Shown: positions 51,781 through 59,578 of the stretch, one piece after another
How positions within the stretch are numbered: position 1 is the first letter of the stretch
Layout: every line of letters begins with the position of its first letter
Assembly (NCBI GenBank): GCA_900540895.1
Contig: UQHV01000011.1
Location: 17,634 to 81,633, forward strand
Direction of reading: 5' to 3'
DNA: 64,000 nt
Origin: an uncultured Collinsella sp.
GTDB taxonomy: Bacteria; Actinomycetota; Coriobacteriia; Coriobacteriales; Coriobacteriaceae
Position numbers and translations under genes: made by a program
Notes under the pieces: generated by a model
What the model saw: the letters and a program-made list of their open reading frames with translations, nothing else
What the model was told of the DNA's origin: nothing
Databases searched by the model: none

Positions 51781-51822
51781 CGGTAAACGGTTGATTTATC
51801 AGTCAGGCAGGTAGTGTATGCT
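51781..51822 (+). promoter_or_regulatory. CGGTAAACGGT motif and probable promoter of LacI gene B
   Basis: CGGTAAACGGT (51781-51791) abuts TTGATT (51791-51796), with TATGCT at 51817-51822 as a possible -10. The 20-base spacing is long, which would fit activator-dependent use. Confidence 0.45.
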
Positions 51823-51863
51823 AGAACGCAAAAACAAGCGATGTAAAACCGACTGGAGAAGCA

Positions 51864-52874
51864 GTGGCAACGATGGACAAGAAAAATGTCTCAATGAATG
51901 ATGTGGCGATTGCCGCTGGTGTTTCTCTCAAGACGGTTTCGCGCGTGATTAACGAGCCCGATAGCGTGCGAGAGTCGACACGCGATAAGGTTCATTCGGC
52001 CATGGAGGCGCTCGGGTTTCGAGCCAACTTTGCCGCGCGTTCGCTCAAGTTGGGCCGTTACGGGTGCATCGGCGTCGTGCTGTTCCACTTGTCGGGCGGT
52101 GCCGTGGACATGATCGACGGTATCGCCGATGCCGCCGAAGAACGCGGCTTTGCGCTCACGATGATTAAGAAGCGCGCAGGGGAAAAGATGACCCTTGCCG
52201 ATGCGGCGCGTAGGATGTCGCAGCTGCCTGTTGATGGCATGATCTTTAACCTGCGTCAGATGGTCGATGACTTTGATACCTTCGAGGCTCCGAAAGACCT
52301 CAAGACGGTGATTATCACACCGATGGAGCATCCTACCTGCTCTACCGTCAGTGACGATCAAGAGGGTGGTGCGCGCATGGCGTGCGAGTACTTCTTGAAT
52401 CACGGGCACAAGAACGTGTACTTCGTTTCGGGTAAGAAAGAGTCGCTGTCGAGTCAGTGCCGTATGAAAGGTTGGCGTGCGGCACTCGAGGCGCGTGGCA
52501 TTGAGCCGCCCGAGCCTCTGCAAGGCGATTGGAATGCGGATAGTGGCTATGCCGCGGGCCTTGTGCTTGCCGATAAGCCCGATTGCACGGCGGTCCTCGC
52601 TGCTAACGACTGCATGGCAAACGGCGTGATGATGGCTCTACGTGACAAAGGGCTCAATGTGCCCGACGACGTGTCCGTGATCGGTTTCGACGATGAGCTC
52701 TACAAGACGATTCCCAACTCGATTCTGACGTCGGTGAAGTTTCGCCACCGCGAGCTGGGCATCCGTGCGCTTAACGAGGTCGTCGCAGGTCTGGAAGCCC
52801 CGAGCTCCAGAAGCCGTACGCTCGTCTCGGGTGTGTTGGTCGAGCGCGCGAGCGTGCGGGATCTGCGGGCGTAG
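51864..52874 (+). CDS. LacI-family regulator (locus B)
   Basis: A 336-residue regulator. Its helix-turn-helix reads MNDVAIAAGVSLKTVSRVIN and is followed by the hinge MEALGFRANFAARSLK. The sugar-binding core includes NDCMANGVMMALRDKG and VSVIGFDDE. The two residues after GVS that select operator bases are Leu-Lys. GTG 51864 follows GGAGAAG. It is divergent from the EIICB-GH1 operon, with a perfect operator between them, so it most likely represses that operon. Confidence 0.93.
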   Translation: MATMDKKNVSMNDVAIAAGVSLKTVSRVINEPDSVRESTRDKVHSAMEALGFRANFAARSLKLGRYGCIGVVLFHLSGGAVDMIDGIADAAEERGFALTMIKKRAGEKMTLADAARRMSQLPVDGMIFNLRQMVDDFDTFEAPKDLKTVIITPMEHPTCSTVSDDQEGGARMACEYFLNHGHKNVYFVSGKKESLSSQCRMKGWRAALEARGIEPPEPLQGDWNADSGYAAGLVLADKPDCTAVLAANDCMANGVMMALRDKGLNVPDDVSVIGFDDELYKTIPNSILTSVKFRHRELGIRALNEVVAGLEAPSSRSRTLVSGVLVERASVRDLRA

Positions 52875-52885
52875 ACGTGCTCGGC

Positions 52886-52954
52886 CTGCTCGTCTAAATC
52901 TGTAACAGGTGGGACCCGAAAACTCGGCTAGATGTTACAGATTGAGATGAACAG
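52886..52954. repeat. Palindromic repeat, TCTGTAACA family, copy C
   Basis: The arms of about 22 bases have three mismatches and contain AAATCTGTAACA and TGTTACAGATT. The loop has GACCCGAAAACTCGGC. It lies between the LacI gene B stop and the next locus's terminator. Confidence 0.85.
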
Positions 52955-52976
52955 GAGGACGGGTGCGGTCTAAACA

Positions 52977-53014
52977 AAATGGCCCGCGCATCACACATCG
53001 ATGCACGGGCCATT
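52977..53014 (-). terminator. Terminator of beta-glucoside locus C
   Basis: AATGGCCCGCGCAT pairs with ATGCACGGGCCATT, with one mismatch, around a nine-base loop. T-rich sequence follows on the minus strand. Confidence 0.85.
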
Positions 53015-53047
53015 TATTGTCTGCGAGCGGCAGGTGGTGTCAGCGTC

Positions 53048-54808
53048 TTATGCCTCGAGGTTTTCCTCGATCCAGGCGACGGCACCCTTGGGATCCTTAG
53101 TGAGGTCGATGTACTGTTTGCCCTTGGGCGACAGCAGCGTGATGCCCAGGCGGTCGGTGTCGGCCTTCATCTCGTTGTAATAGGTGCGAACCTGCGGAGC
53201 CAGGACGATGACGTTGTACTGGTCCATGATGGCGTAGTGACTGCCGTAGGCACCGGCGTTGGCGGTAATGTCGATGCCCAGCTCGTCGGCGCCTTCCTTA
53301 AGCGCGTTGGCGAGCAGTGCAGAGGTGCCGGCGCCAGCGCACAGAACCAGAACCCTCAGATCCTTGCCCTTAAGGGCGGACGGAGCTGCGGAGGCCTCAG
53401 TGGCAGAAGCGGTCTCGACAACAGGAGCCTCAACGGCGGGGGCGTCAGCGGTCTTGACGGTCTTGGTCTCCTCGGCCTCTTCTTCGGCCAGGGTCTCGGC
53501 CTCCTGCTTGCACAGGACGTTGTCGTAGGCCTTGCAGAACGGGTAGTAGATCAAGAAGTCAACGACCAGCAGGACGACAACCAGGACCAGAGAGATCGGC
53601 TGGAAGTTGGTGTCGATGAAGGTGCCGATCGGTCCGGGGAGTGCCCACGGCATGGCATAGATAAAGCCGTTCATGCCCAAAAAGTCGATGAAGAACTTAC
53701 CAATGAGGACGTTGGCCACGGGGGCAAACAGGAACGGGATCAGGAAGTACGGGTTGAGGATGATGGGCGCGGCGAACAGCAGCGGCTCGTTGACGGCGAA
53801 CATCACGGGTACGACAGAGGCTTTGCCGACGGCCTTGAGCTGCTTGGAGCGCATAAAGAGCAGGAAGATGATCGGGACAATGAACGTGGCGCCGGTGCCG
53901 CCGAGTTCGCCGATGTAGTTACCGAAGTTCTCGGTCAGGGCGAGGGCGGGGTGACCGCCGGCCTGCAGCGTGGCGAGGTTAGTGGTGATGTTGCCAAACA
54001 GCGCGGCGTTGAGGGCAGGCTTAACGACCGAGGGGCCGTGGATGCCCATGAACCAGAACAGCGGGATCATGAACCAGATGAGGGCGAGGCCGGCGTAGGA
54101 ATCGGCAGCGGCGAACAGCGGGCTCACCAGCGTGGAGATGACGTTGGCAAACGGGACGGCCAAGCAGGTGCGGCAGATAACGTCGATGACGGCGACAAAC
54201 AGGATGGAGAAGCTGAAGGCGAAGATGTCGCGGAAGTTCTGGGCGATGGCGCCGGGGACTTCTTTGGGCAGCTTGATGGTGATGTCTCGCTTAATGCAGA
54301 AGGCATAGATGTTGACCGTGGCAAATGCGGCGACAAAGGAGCTCAGCAGGCCCTTGGTGCCCATGTTGTCGGTAAAGAACACCGAGACATCGGCGCCGTC
54401 GATCTTGGCACTCGTCTGGGTAACGGCCAAGATGAGCATAGCGCACATGGCGGCGACCATGGTGCTCGTGGCGTTGATGGCCTTGCCGGCAGGCATGCGG
54501 CGGTTCTTGGAGCCGGTCAGCGCGCTTGCGGTGGTGCCGGCGACCATGATGCCCACGACGCCCATCGTGAAGTTGTAAACCTTGTTGCAGAAGTTCACGA
54601 CGTCGACGTTCCACCAGTCGGGCAGCGTAAAGCCGCCGACCGTGGCGACAACGCCCGGCAGGGTCGAAATAAGCAGGAAGACAGAAGAAGACAGGATGAT
54701 GGGCATTGCTGCCAAAAAGCCGTCTTTAATGGCCTGAAGGTAGATGTTCTTAGAGACCTTGTCGAAGTACGGCTGACCTTTCTCCAAGAACTTAACGATC
54801 GATTCCAT
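53048..54808 (-). CDS. PTS EIICB fusion, lactose/cellobiose family (locus C)
   Basis: A 586-residue fusion of EIIC and EIIB. It begins MESIVKFLEKGQPYFDKVS, and its phosphocysteine is Cys490 in VLVLCAGAGTSALL. The linker is Glu/Ala/Thr-rich. It is very close to the locus B protein, pointing to duplication. Here the order is GH1 first and EIICB second, unlike loci B and D. It depends on an EIIA encoded elsewhere. AGAGGAGC precedes its start. Confidence 0.95.
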   Translation of the reverse strand: MESIVKFLEKGQPYFDKVSKNIYLQAIKDGFLAAMPIILSSSVFLLISTLPGVVATVGGFTLPDWWNVDVVNFCNKVYNFTMGVVGIMVAGTTASALTGSKNRRMPAGKAINATSTMVAAMCAMLILAVTQTSAKIDGADVSVFFTDNMGTKGLLSSFVAAFATVNIYAFCIKRDITIKLPKEVPGAIAQNFRDIFAFSFSILFVAVIDVICRTCLAVPFANVISTLVSPLFAAADSYAGLALIWFMIPLFWFMGIHGPSVVKPALNAALFGNITTNLATLQAGGHPALALTENFGNYIGELGGTGATFIVPIIFLLFMRSKQLKAVGKASVVPVMFAVNEPLLFAAPIILNPYFLIPFLFAPVANVLIGKFFIDFLGMNGFIYAMPWALPGPIGTFIDTNFQPISLVLVVVLLVVDFLIYYPFCKAYDNVLCKQEAETLAEEEAEETKTVKTADAPAVEAPVVETASATEASAAPSALKGKDLRVLVLCAGAGTSALLANALKEGADELGIDITANAGAYGSHYAIMDQYNVIVLAPQVRTYYNEMKADTDRLGITLLSPKGKQYIDLTKDPKGAVAWIEENLEA

Positions 54809-54920
54809 AGTTCACGCTCCTCTTTGCATGAAATCTTAATGGCATGGACGTTGAAAACCTATATGGTCTCCCGCTTGCTAAAAGCCCGGGTGCAGGCGGG
54901 GTCGGTCCCAGGGGGAGAGA

Positions 54921-54959
54921 GGGGAGCGGCTGGGTTTGTATCGCATGGGGCCGCTCCCC
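54921..54959 (-). promoter_or_regulatory. Hairpin between GH1 and EIICB genes, locus C
   Basis: GGGGAGCGGC (54921-54930) pairs perfectly with GCCGCTCCCC (54950-54959). No T tract follows on the minus strand. Confidence 0.6.
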
Positions 54960-54983
54960 CTCGGGGGAAAGCGAGGCGATGCG

Positions 54984-56426
54984 CTACTGCGCGTCCGCCA
55001 TAGTGTCGGCGAGCTCCTTGTACCAGAGTGCCGACTGCTTGATGTAGCGTTTTTGCGTGTCGAAGTCGATGTAGAACAGGCCGTAGCGCTTGTTATAGCC
55101 ATTGGCCCACGAGAACTGGTCCTGCAGGCTCCAGATAAAGTAGCCCTGGACGTCGACGCCCTCGGCACGCGCCTGGAGCACCTTCTCCATGTGCTGGTCG
55201 ACAAAGTCGATGCGCTCGGGATCGGCGACGATGCCGTTTGCGTCGGGCTCGGGGTCCTTGTGGCCCAGGCCGTTTTCGGTGATATAGATGACGGGGAGGT
55301 TGGGATAGGTGGCGCTGATGTGCTTGAGCGTGTCGTAGAGGCCTTGCGGGTAGATGAGCCAATCCCAGTCGGTGGTGGGGATACCCGGCATATCGACCTG
55401 CTGCCCGACGCCCTTAAACTTAAAGCACGAGGTGCCCTTGTCTCCGGTGCCGTTAAAGCTGTTGGTGGACTCGCCATCGTAGGCGGCGATAAACGCCGAC
55501 TGATAGTAGTTGAGGCCGAACATATCGTTGCGGGGCGCCGCCTTGGCGAGCTCCTCCATGTCGCTGTCCTCAACCGTAAGCGTGGCGTTGTTGGCACGCA
55601 GAATCTCGTTGATGAGTGAGAGGGTGCGCGCGGAGTAGTGACCCAGGAAGGCGCCGTCCATGATGAAGTCGGTGTAGAAGGCGTTGTACAGGTCGGCGGC
55701 GTGCTGGTCGGCGGGCGAGTCTGTGGCAGGATATGCCGGCGTCAGGACGTTGACCATGCCAATGCGTCCGCCCAGGTGCTCGGTCTCGTCAAGATCCTTA
55801 TACAGGTTGACGGCGCGGGCGTGGGCAACGAGCTCGTTGTGCTGGCTCTGGATGCCGCTCGTCACATCAAAGTGATGGTTGGGCGGGAAGTTGCCTTGGA
55901 TGTATTGGGAGTGCGAGAGGCTGATGAGCTCGTTGATGGTGAACCAATTCTTGACCTCGCGGAACTCGCGGAAGCAGAACTCGGCATAGCGCACATAGGC
56001 GTCGACGGTCTTGCGGTTGAGCCAGTCGCCCTGGTTGAACAGGGCGGCGGGGGAGTCAAAGTGATGCAGGGACACATAGGGCTCGACGCCATACTTTTTG
56101 CAGCAGGCGAACAGCTCGTGGTAGTGCTTAACGCCCTCGGCGAGGGGCTCGGCATCGTCGCCGTTGGGGAAGATGCGGGTCCAGGCGATGGACACACGGA
56201 TGGCGTTGAGTCCATGCTCGGCAGAAAGGCGGATATCCTCCTCGTAGCGGTTGTAGAAATCACTGGCCGGGTCGGGCAAAAAGCGACCCTGGGCGACAAG
56301 GTAATCGTCCCACATGGTCTTACCCTTGCCTGCCACCTTCGTGGAACCTTCCGTTTGGTACGCGGCGGTTGCGGCGCCCCAAACAAAGCCCTTCGGCAGC
56401 TGCTGTACGCGGTTTAGCAAAGACAT
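54984..56426 (-). CDS. 6-phospho-beta-glucosidase, GH1 family (locus C)
   Basis: This full-length GH1 enzyme has about 480 residues. The acid/base Glu166 is in FTINEL, and the nucleophile is in ITENGLGHKDP. It ends with WSLQDQFSWANGYNKRYGLFYIDF. The sequence differs more from the locus B and D enzymes (FTINEL instead of FTFNEI), suggesting a different beta-glucoside. ATG 56426 gives good spacing to GAGAGGG; ATG 56432 is also in frame. It is first in its operon. Confidence 0.95.
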   Translation of the reverse strand: MSLLNRVQQLPKGFVWGAATAAYQTEGSTKVAGKGKTMWDDYLVAQGRFLPDPASDFYNRYEEDIRLSAEHGLNAIRVSIAWTRIFPNGDDAEPLAEGVKHYHELFACCKKYGVEPYVSLHHFDSPAALFNQGDWLNRKTVDAYVRYAEFCFREFREVKNWFTINELISLSHSQYIQGNFPPNHHFDVTSGIQSQHNELVAHARAVNLYKDLDETEHLGGRIGMVNVLTPAYPATDSPADQHAADLYNAFYTDFIMDGAFLGHYSARTLSLINEILRANNATLTVEDSDMEELAKAAPRNDMFGLNYYQSAFIAAYDGESTNSFNGTGDKGTSCFKFKGVGQQVDMPGIPTTDWDWLIYPQGLYDTLKHISATYPNLPVIYITENGLGHKDPEPDANGIVADPERIDFVDQHMEKVLQARAEGVDVQGYFIWSLQDQFSWANGYNKRYGLFYIDFDTQKRYIKQSALWYKELADTMADAQ

Positions 56427-56546
56427 ATGCATACACCCTCTCGTCTCGCTGTTCGATATTGTGCGTTTGCGCTCAGGAGGCTCCCTGGTTAGCGTTCAGC
56501 GGTGAAAAAGCCCGATAAACACTATCTTAAAATGATTAGAACCAAA

Positions 56547-56584
56547 ATGAGCACGTGAACATTTGACAATGAGCACGTTAACAT
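56547..56584. promoter_or_regulatory. Tandem LacI-type operators of locus C
   Basis: ATGAGCACGTGAACAT (56547-56562) and ATGAGCACGTTAACAT (56569-56584) form a tandem pair, spaced 22 bases centre to centre, in the 341-base gap between the divergent GH1 and LacI genes. Confidence 0.8.
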
Positions 56585-56643
56585 CCGGCTGGGATGTATA
56601 GAAACAAAACAACTTCAAACAGCCGCGAACGGTTGTATTTGTT

Positions 56644-56716
56644 CGGTAAGCGGTTTTGATTGACAGAAGTTTTCATGTTGTGGTATATGGCTCGGGTATC
56701 ATGAGCACGTTATCAA
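56644..56716 (+). promoter_or_regulatory. Promoter of LacI gene C with CGGT motif and operator
   Basis: TTGACA (56660-56665), an 18-base spacer and TATATG (56684-56689) form the promoter. CGGTAAGCGGT (56644-56654) lies just upstream of the -35, where an activator would bind. A third operator, ATGAGCACGTTATCAA (56701-56716), covers the likely start site, implying self-repression. Confidence 0.75.
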
Positions 56717-56767
56717 TGTATGTACGATGCGCCATGGGCGCGGGGAATAGTTGGGAAGCAGGTTAGC

Positions 56768-57805
56768 GTGGAAGGCATGGCTCAGCAGACAAGGAATGGT
56801 CATTCGGCGAGCGCGGCAGAAGTTGCGGCGCTCGCTGGCGTGAGCCGCCAGACTGTGTCTCGCGTGGTCAACGGTATGCCCAACGTGACGGAAAAGACGC
56901 GCAAGCGTGTGCTGGCCGCCATGGAAGAGCTGGGCTTTCGTCCCAATTTTGCTGGAGCGGCGTTGCGCGGCGGGTCGTATCGTTCTATTGGCCTGTGCAT
57001 GTACAACATCACACGTGTCGGTAACCTGGCGACGCTCGAGGGTATCATGCAAGCGGCGCGCGAGCACGATTTTGCCGTCACTATGATCGAGATGGGCGGC
57101 GACAAGCCCTATACACTTGCCGATGCCTCGCGCCGCATGGTCGAGCGACCCGTCGACGGCATGATTCTCAACATGAACCGCATGGCTCCCGATTTTGAGG
57201 AGTTTGTTCCCCAGCCGGGAGTGCGAACGGTCATCCTGTCCATGTATGCGCATCCGCGCTGCACGACGATCGACTCCGACCAGTATGGTTCGTGCGAGCT
57301 GTTGACCAATTATCTGCTGGAACATGGTCACTCGAATATGCGGTTTGTGGCGGGTCCGGAAAACTCGATTTCCTCGCGTTTTCGTGAGGCCGGTTGGCGC
57401 GATACGCTGGGTCGTGCTCATGTCGATGCCGCTCCGATGCTGCGTGGCGATTGGAGTGCGGACAGTGGGTACGCCATGGGCGAGCGGATTGCGGCCGAGG
57501 TGCTTGCCGGCGGGTCGCAGGCGCCGACTGCCGTGCTTGCGGCAAATGACCAGATGGCGCTGGGCGTTATCGCCGCGCTCGAGAACGCGGGCCTGTCCGT
57601 GCCCGACGACGTGAGCGTGGTTGGTATCGACGACGCACTCGAGGGACTTGTTCCTCACAATCGACTGACGACGCTGCGATTTGATTTGCGCGGTGTCGGT
57701 AAGCTTGCGTTTGAGGCGGCGATTGGAGAGAGCTCGTCTATCGAGGCGATTCATGTGCCGAGTACGCTGGTCGAACGCTCGACTGTTAGGGACATACGGG
57801 GTTAG
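56768..57805 (+). CDS. LacI-family regulator (locus C)
   Basis: A regulator of about 345 residues. The helix-turn-helix is AAEVAALAGVSRQTVSRVVN, with Arg-Gln as the operator-selecting pair, and the hinge is MEELGFRPNFAGAALR. The sugar-binding core ends with DDVSVVGIDDALEGLVPHN. GTG 56768 is chosen because AGCAGG is suitably placed; ATG 56777 lies too close to GGAAGG. Three operators of the ATGAGCACGTTAACAT type lie upstream, one over its own promoter. Confidence 0.92.
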   Translation: MEGMAQQTRNGHSASAAEVAALAGVSRQTVSRVVNGMPNVTEKTRKRVLAAMEELGFRPNFAGAALRGGSYRSIGLCMYNITRVGNLATLEGIMQAAREHDFAVTMIEMGGDKPYTLADASRRMVERPVDGMILNMNRMAPDFEEFVPQPGVRTVILSMYAHPRCTTIDSDQYGSCELLTNYLLEHGHSNMRFVAGPENSISSRFREAGWRDTLGRAHVDAAPMLRGDWSADSGYAMGERIAAEVLAGGSQAPTAVLAANDQMALGVIAALENAGLSVPDDVSVVGIDDALEGLVPHNRLTTLRFDLRGVGKLAFEAAIGESSSIEAIHVPSTLVERSTVRDIRG

Positions 57806-57813
57806 GTCCTACT

Positions 57814-57882
57814 CCGTTTGTCTCGATTTGTAACAGGTAGACGGTCAAAAGCGGGCTACGTGTTACAGATTTAGATTCTTCG
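57814..57882. repeat. Palindromic repeat, TCTGTAACA family, copy D (degenerate)
   Basis: The left arm is CCGTTTGTCTCGATTTGTAA-like, and the right arm TGTTACAGATTTAGATTC has decayed. It begins nine bases after the LacI gene C stop. Confidence 0.75.
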
Positions 57883-57894
57883 GAAAGAGCAATC

Positions 57895-57963
57895 CTGTTC
57901 GTCTCAATCTGTAACAGCTAGGACCAAAAAACTCGGCTAGATGTTACAGATCGAGACAAACGG
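57895..57963. repeat. Palindromic repeat, TCTGTAACA family, copy E
   Basis: Arms contain GTCTCAATCTGTAACA and TGTTACAGATCGAGAC. The loop has GGACCAAAAAACTCGGC. It is tandem with copy D and 14 bases from the locus D terminator. Confidence 0.85.
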
Positions 57964-57977
57964 CTCCCGACCAGCCC

Positions 57978-58026
57978 AAAAACAAAAAGACCGGGGGCGG
58001 CGCGCCGTGTGACGTGCCGCCCCCGG
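57978..58026 (-). terminator. Terminator of beta-glucoside locus D
   Basis: CCGGGGGCGGC (57991-58001) pairs perfectly with GCCGCCCCCGG (58016-58026). On the minus strand TCTTTTTGTTTTT follows. Confidence 0.93.
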
Positions 58027-58072
58027 CTGAGAAATGGGGACAGGTTGTGTGAGCGGGCAACCCCGCCAGCCA

Positions 58073-59512
58073 CTAGTCCAGACGACGGGTCTGCGCCACG
58101 TGCTTGTACCAGTAGGCGCTTGCCTTGGGCGTGCGCTTCTGGGTTTCAAAGTCAACGTAAAAGAAGCCGTAACGCTTGTTGTAGCCATTGGTCCAGGAGA
58201 ACTGATCCTGCAGGCTCCACAGGAAGTAGCCGCCCACGTTGACGCCCACCTCCATGGCCTTGAGCAGCCAACGCAGGTGCTGCTCGATGTAGTCGATGCG
58301 CGGCTGGTCGTCCACAAAACCGTTCTTGTAGGGGTCCTTGTAGCCCATGCCGTTCTCGGTGATGAAGATCTGCTTGTAGTTGGGGTAGCGCTGCTTAATG
58401 TAGACGAGCAGATCGAACAGGCCCTCGGGATAGATGATCCAGTCCCAGTCGGTGGTGGGGATGCCAGGCTTGTTCACATGCTCGCCAATACCCTTAACGC
58501 GCCAGCGGCCGGTGCCCTTCTCGCCCGTACCGTTGTGGTGCAGGTCGTTCTCGCCGTCGTAGGCCTTCAAGAAGCGGCACTGATAGTTGTTAACGCCCAG
58601 GTAGTCGTTGTAGAGCGCTGCCTCGCGCATAATCTCGAGGTCCTCGTCCAGGATCTCGATGGTGCCGCCCGAGACGGCAGCCAGGCGGTTGGCGCACTCG
58701 AGGGTGTCGGGCGCGTAGTCGCCGCGGAAGGTGGCGTCGAGCAAAAACTGGTTTTGCAGCACGTGCTCGTTGTTGGCGGCTTTGATGTCGGCGGGGTCGT
58801 TTTCGTTGAGCGGGTACTTGAACTCCAACGACTGAATGACGCCGATTTTGCCCTTAAAGCCGCCGTTGTGGAAGGCCAGCACTGCCTTGGCGTGGGCGAG
58901 CATCATGTTGTGCTCGCACTGGAAGGCCTCGGCAAGATGCGCCTTGACGCCACCGGGGAAGGTGCCCTCGATGTAGGTGTTGGAGGCATCGGCCCAGATC
59001 TCGTTAAAGGTGAACCAGTAGGTCACCTGGTCGGCGTACTCCTTAAAGCAGAAGGTGGCAAAGTCCACAAAGGCATCGATGGTCTCGCGGTTGAGGAAGT
59101 CGCCCTTCTCAAAGAGGGGAAGCGGCGTATCGAAGTGATGCAGCGTGACAAACGGCTCAACGTGGTGCTTGTGGCACTCGGCGAAGAGATCGTGGTAGAA
59201 CTGCACGCCCTCGGGGTTGATTTCGCCGGTGCCGTTGGGGAAGATGCGGCTCCAGGCGATAGAGAGGCGAATGCCGTTGATGCCAAACTCCTCGCACAGC
59301 TCCAGATCGACGGGGTACTGGTTGTAGAAGTCCGAAGCGGGATCGGGGGAGAAGCGCCCCTGGGCCTCCAGGAAGTCGTCCCAGGCGACCTTGCCCTTAC
59401 CGTGGGTACGGGTCTCGCCCTCTACCTGGTAGGCAGCAGTGGCGCCGCCAAAGATAAAGTCCTCGGGAAACTGCGCGGGCGGGTTGGTGACGCTAACAGG
59501 GTTAACGGACAT
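58073..59512 (-). CDS. 6-phospho-beta-glucosidase, GH1 family (locus D)
   Basis: A full-length enzyme of 479 residues. The acid/base Glu171 is in FTFNEI, and the nucleophile is in ITENGMGYKDP. The C-terminal block WSLQDQFSWTNGYNKRYGFFYVDF is nearly the same as in locus B. It follows the EIICB gene in the same transcript after a 66-base gap with a hairpin. Its closeness to the locus B enzyme suggests duplication, and the different regulators suggest different inducers. Confidence 0.95.
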   Translation of the reverse strand: MSVNPVSVTNPPAQFPEDFIFGGATAAYQVEGETRTHGKGKVAWDDFLEAQGRFSPDPASDFYNQYPVDLELCEEFGINGIRLSIAWSRIFPNGTGEINPEGVQFYHDLFAECHKHHVEPFVTLHHFDTPLPLFEKGDFLNRETIDAFVDFATFCFKEYADQVTYWFTFNEIWADASNTYIEGTFPGGVKAHLAEAFQCEHNMMLAHAKAVLAFHNGGFKGKIGVIQSLEFKYPLNENDPADIKAANNEHVLQNQFLLDATFRGDYAPDTLECANRLAAVSGGTIEILDEDLEIMREAALYNDYLGVNNYQCRFLKAYDGENDLHHNGTGEKGTGRWRVKGIGEHVNKPGIPTTDWDWIIYPEGLFDLLVYIKQRYPNYKQIFITENGMGYKDPYKNGFVDDQPRIDYIEQHLRWLLKAMEVGVNVGGYFLWSLQDQFSWTNGYNKRYGFFYVDFETQKRTPKASAYWYKHVAQTRRLD

Positions 59513-59535
59513 GATGATCCAATCGTCTAAATCGA

Positions 59536-59569
59536 AGGGCCAGCCGGCTGTTGATGGTCGACTGGCCCT
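59536..59569 (-). promoter_or_regulatory. Hairpin between EIICB and GH1 genes, locus D
   Basis: AGGGCCAG (59536-59543) pairs perfectly with CTGGCCCT (59562-59569), with no T tract on the transcribed strand. Confidence 0.6.
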
Positions 59570-59578
59570 GGGCGTTAG

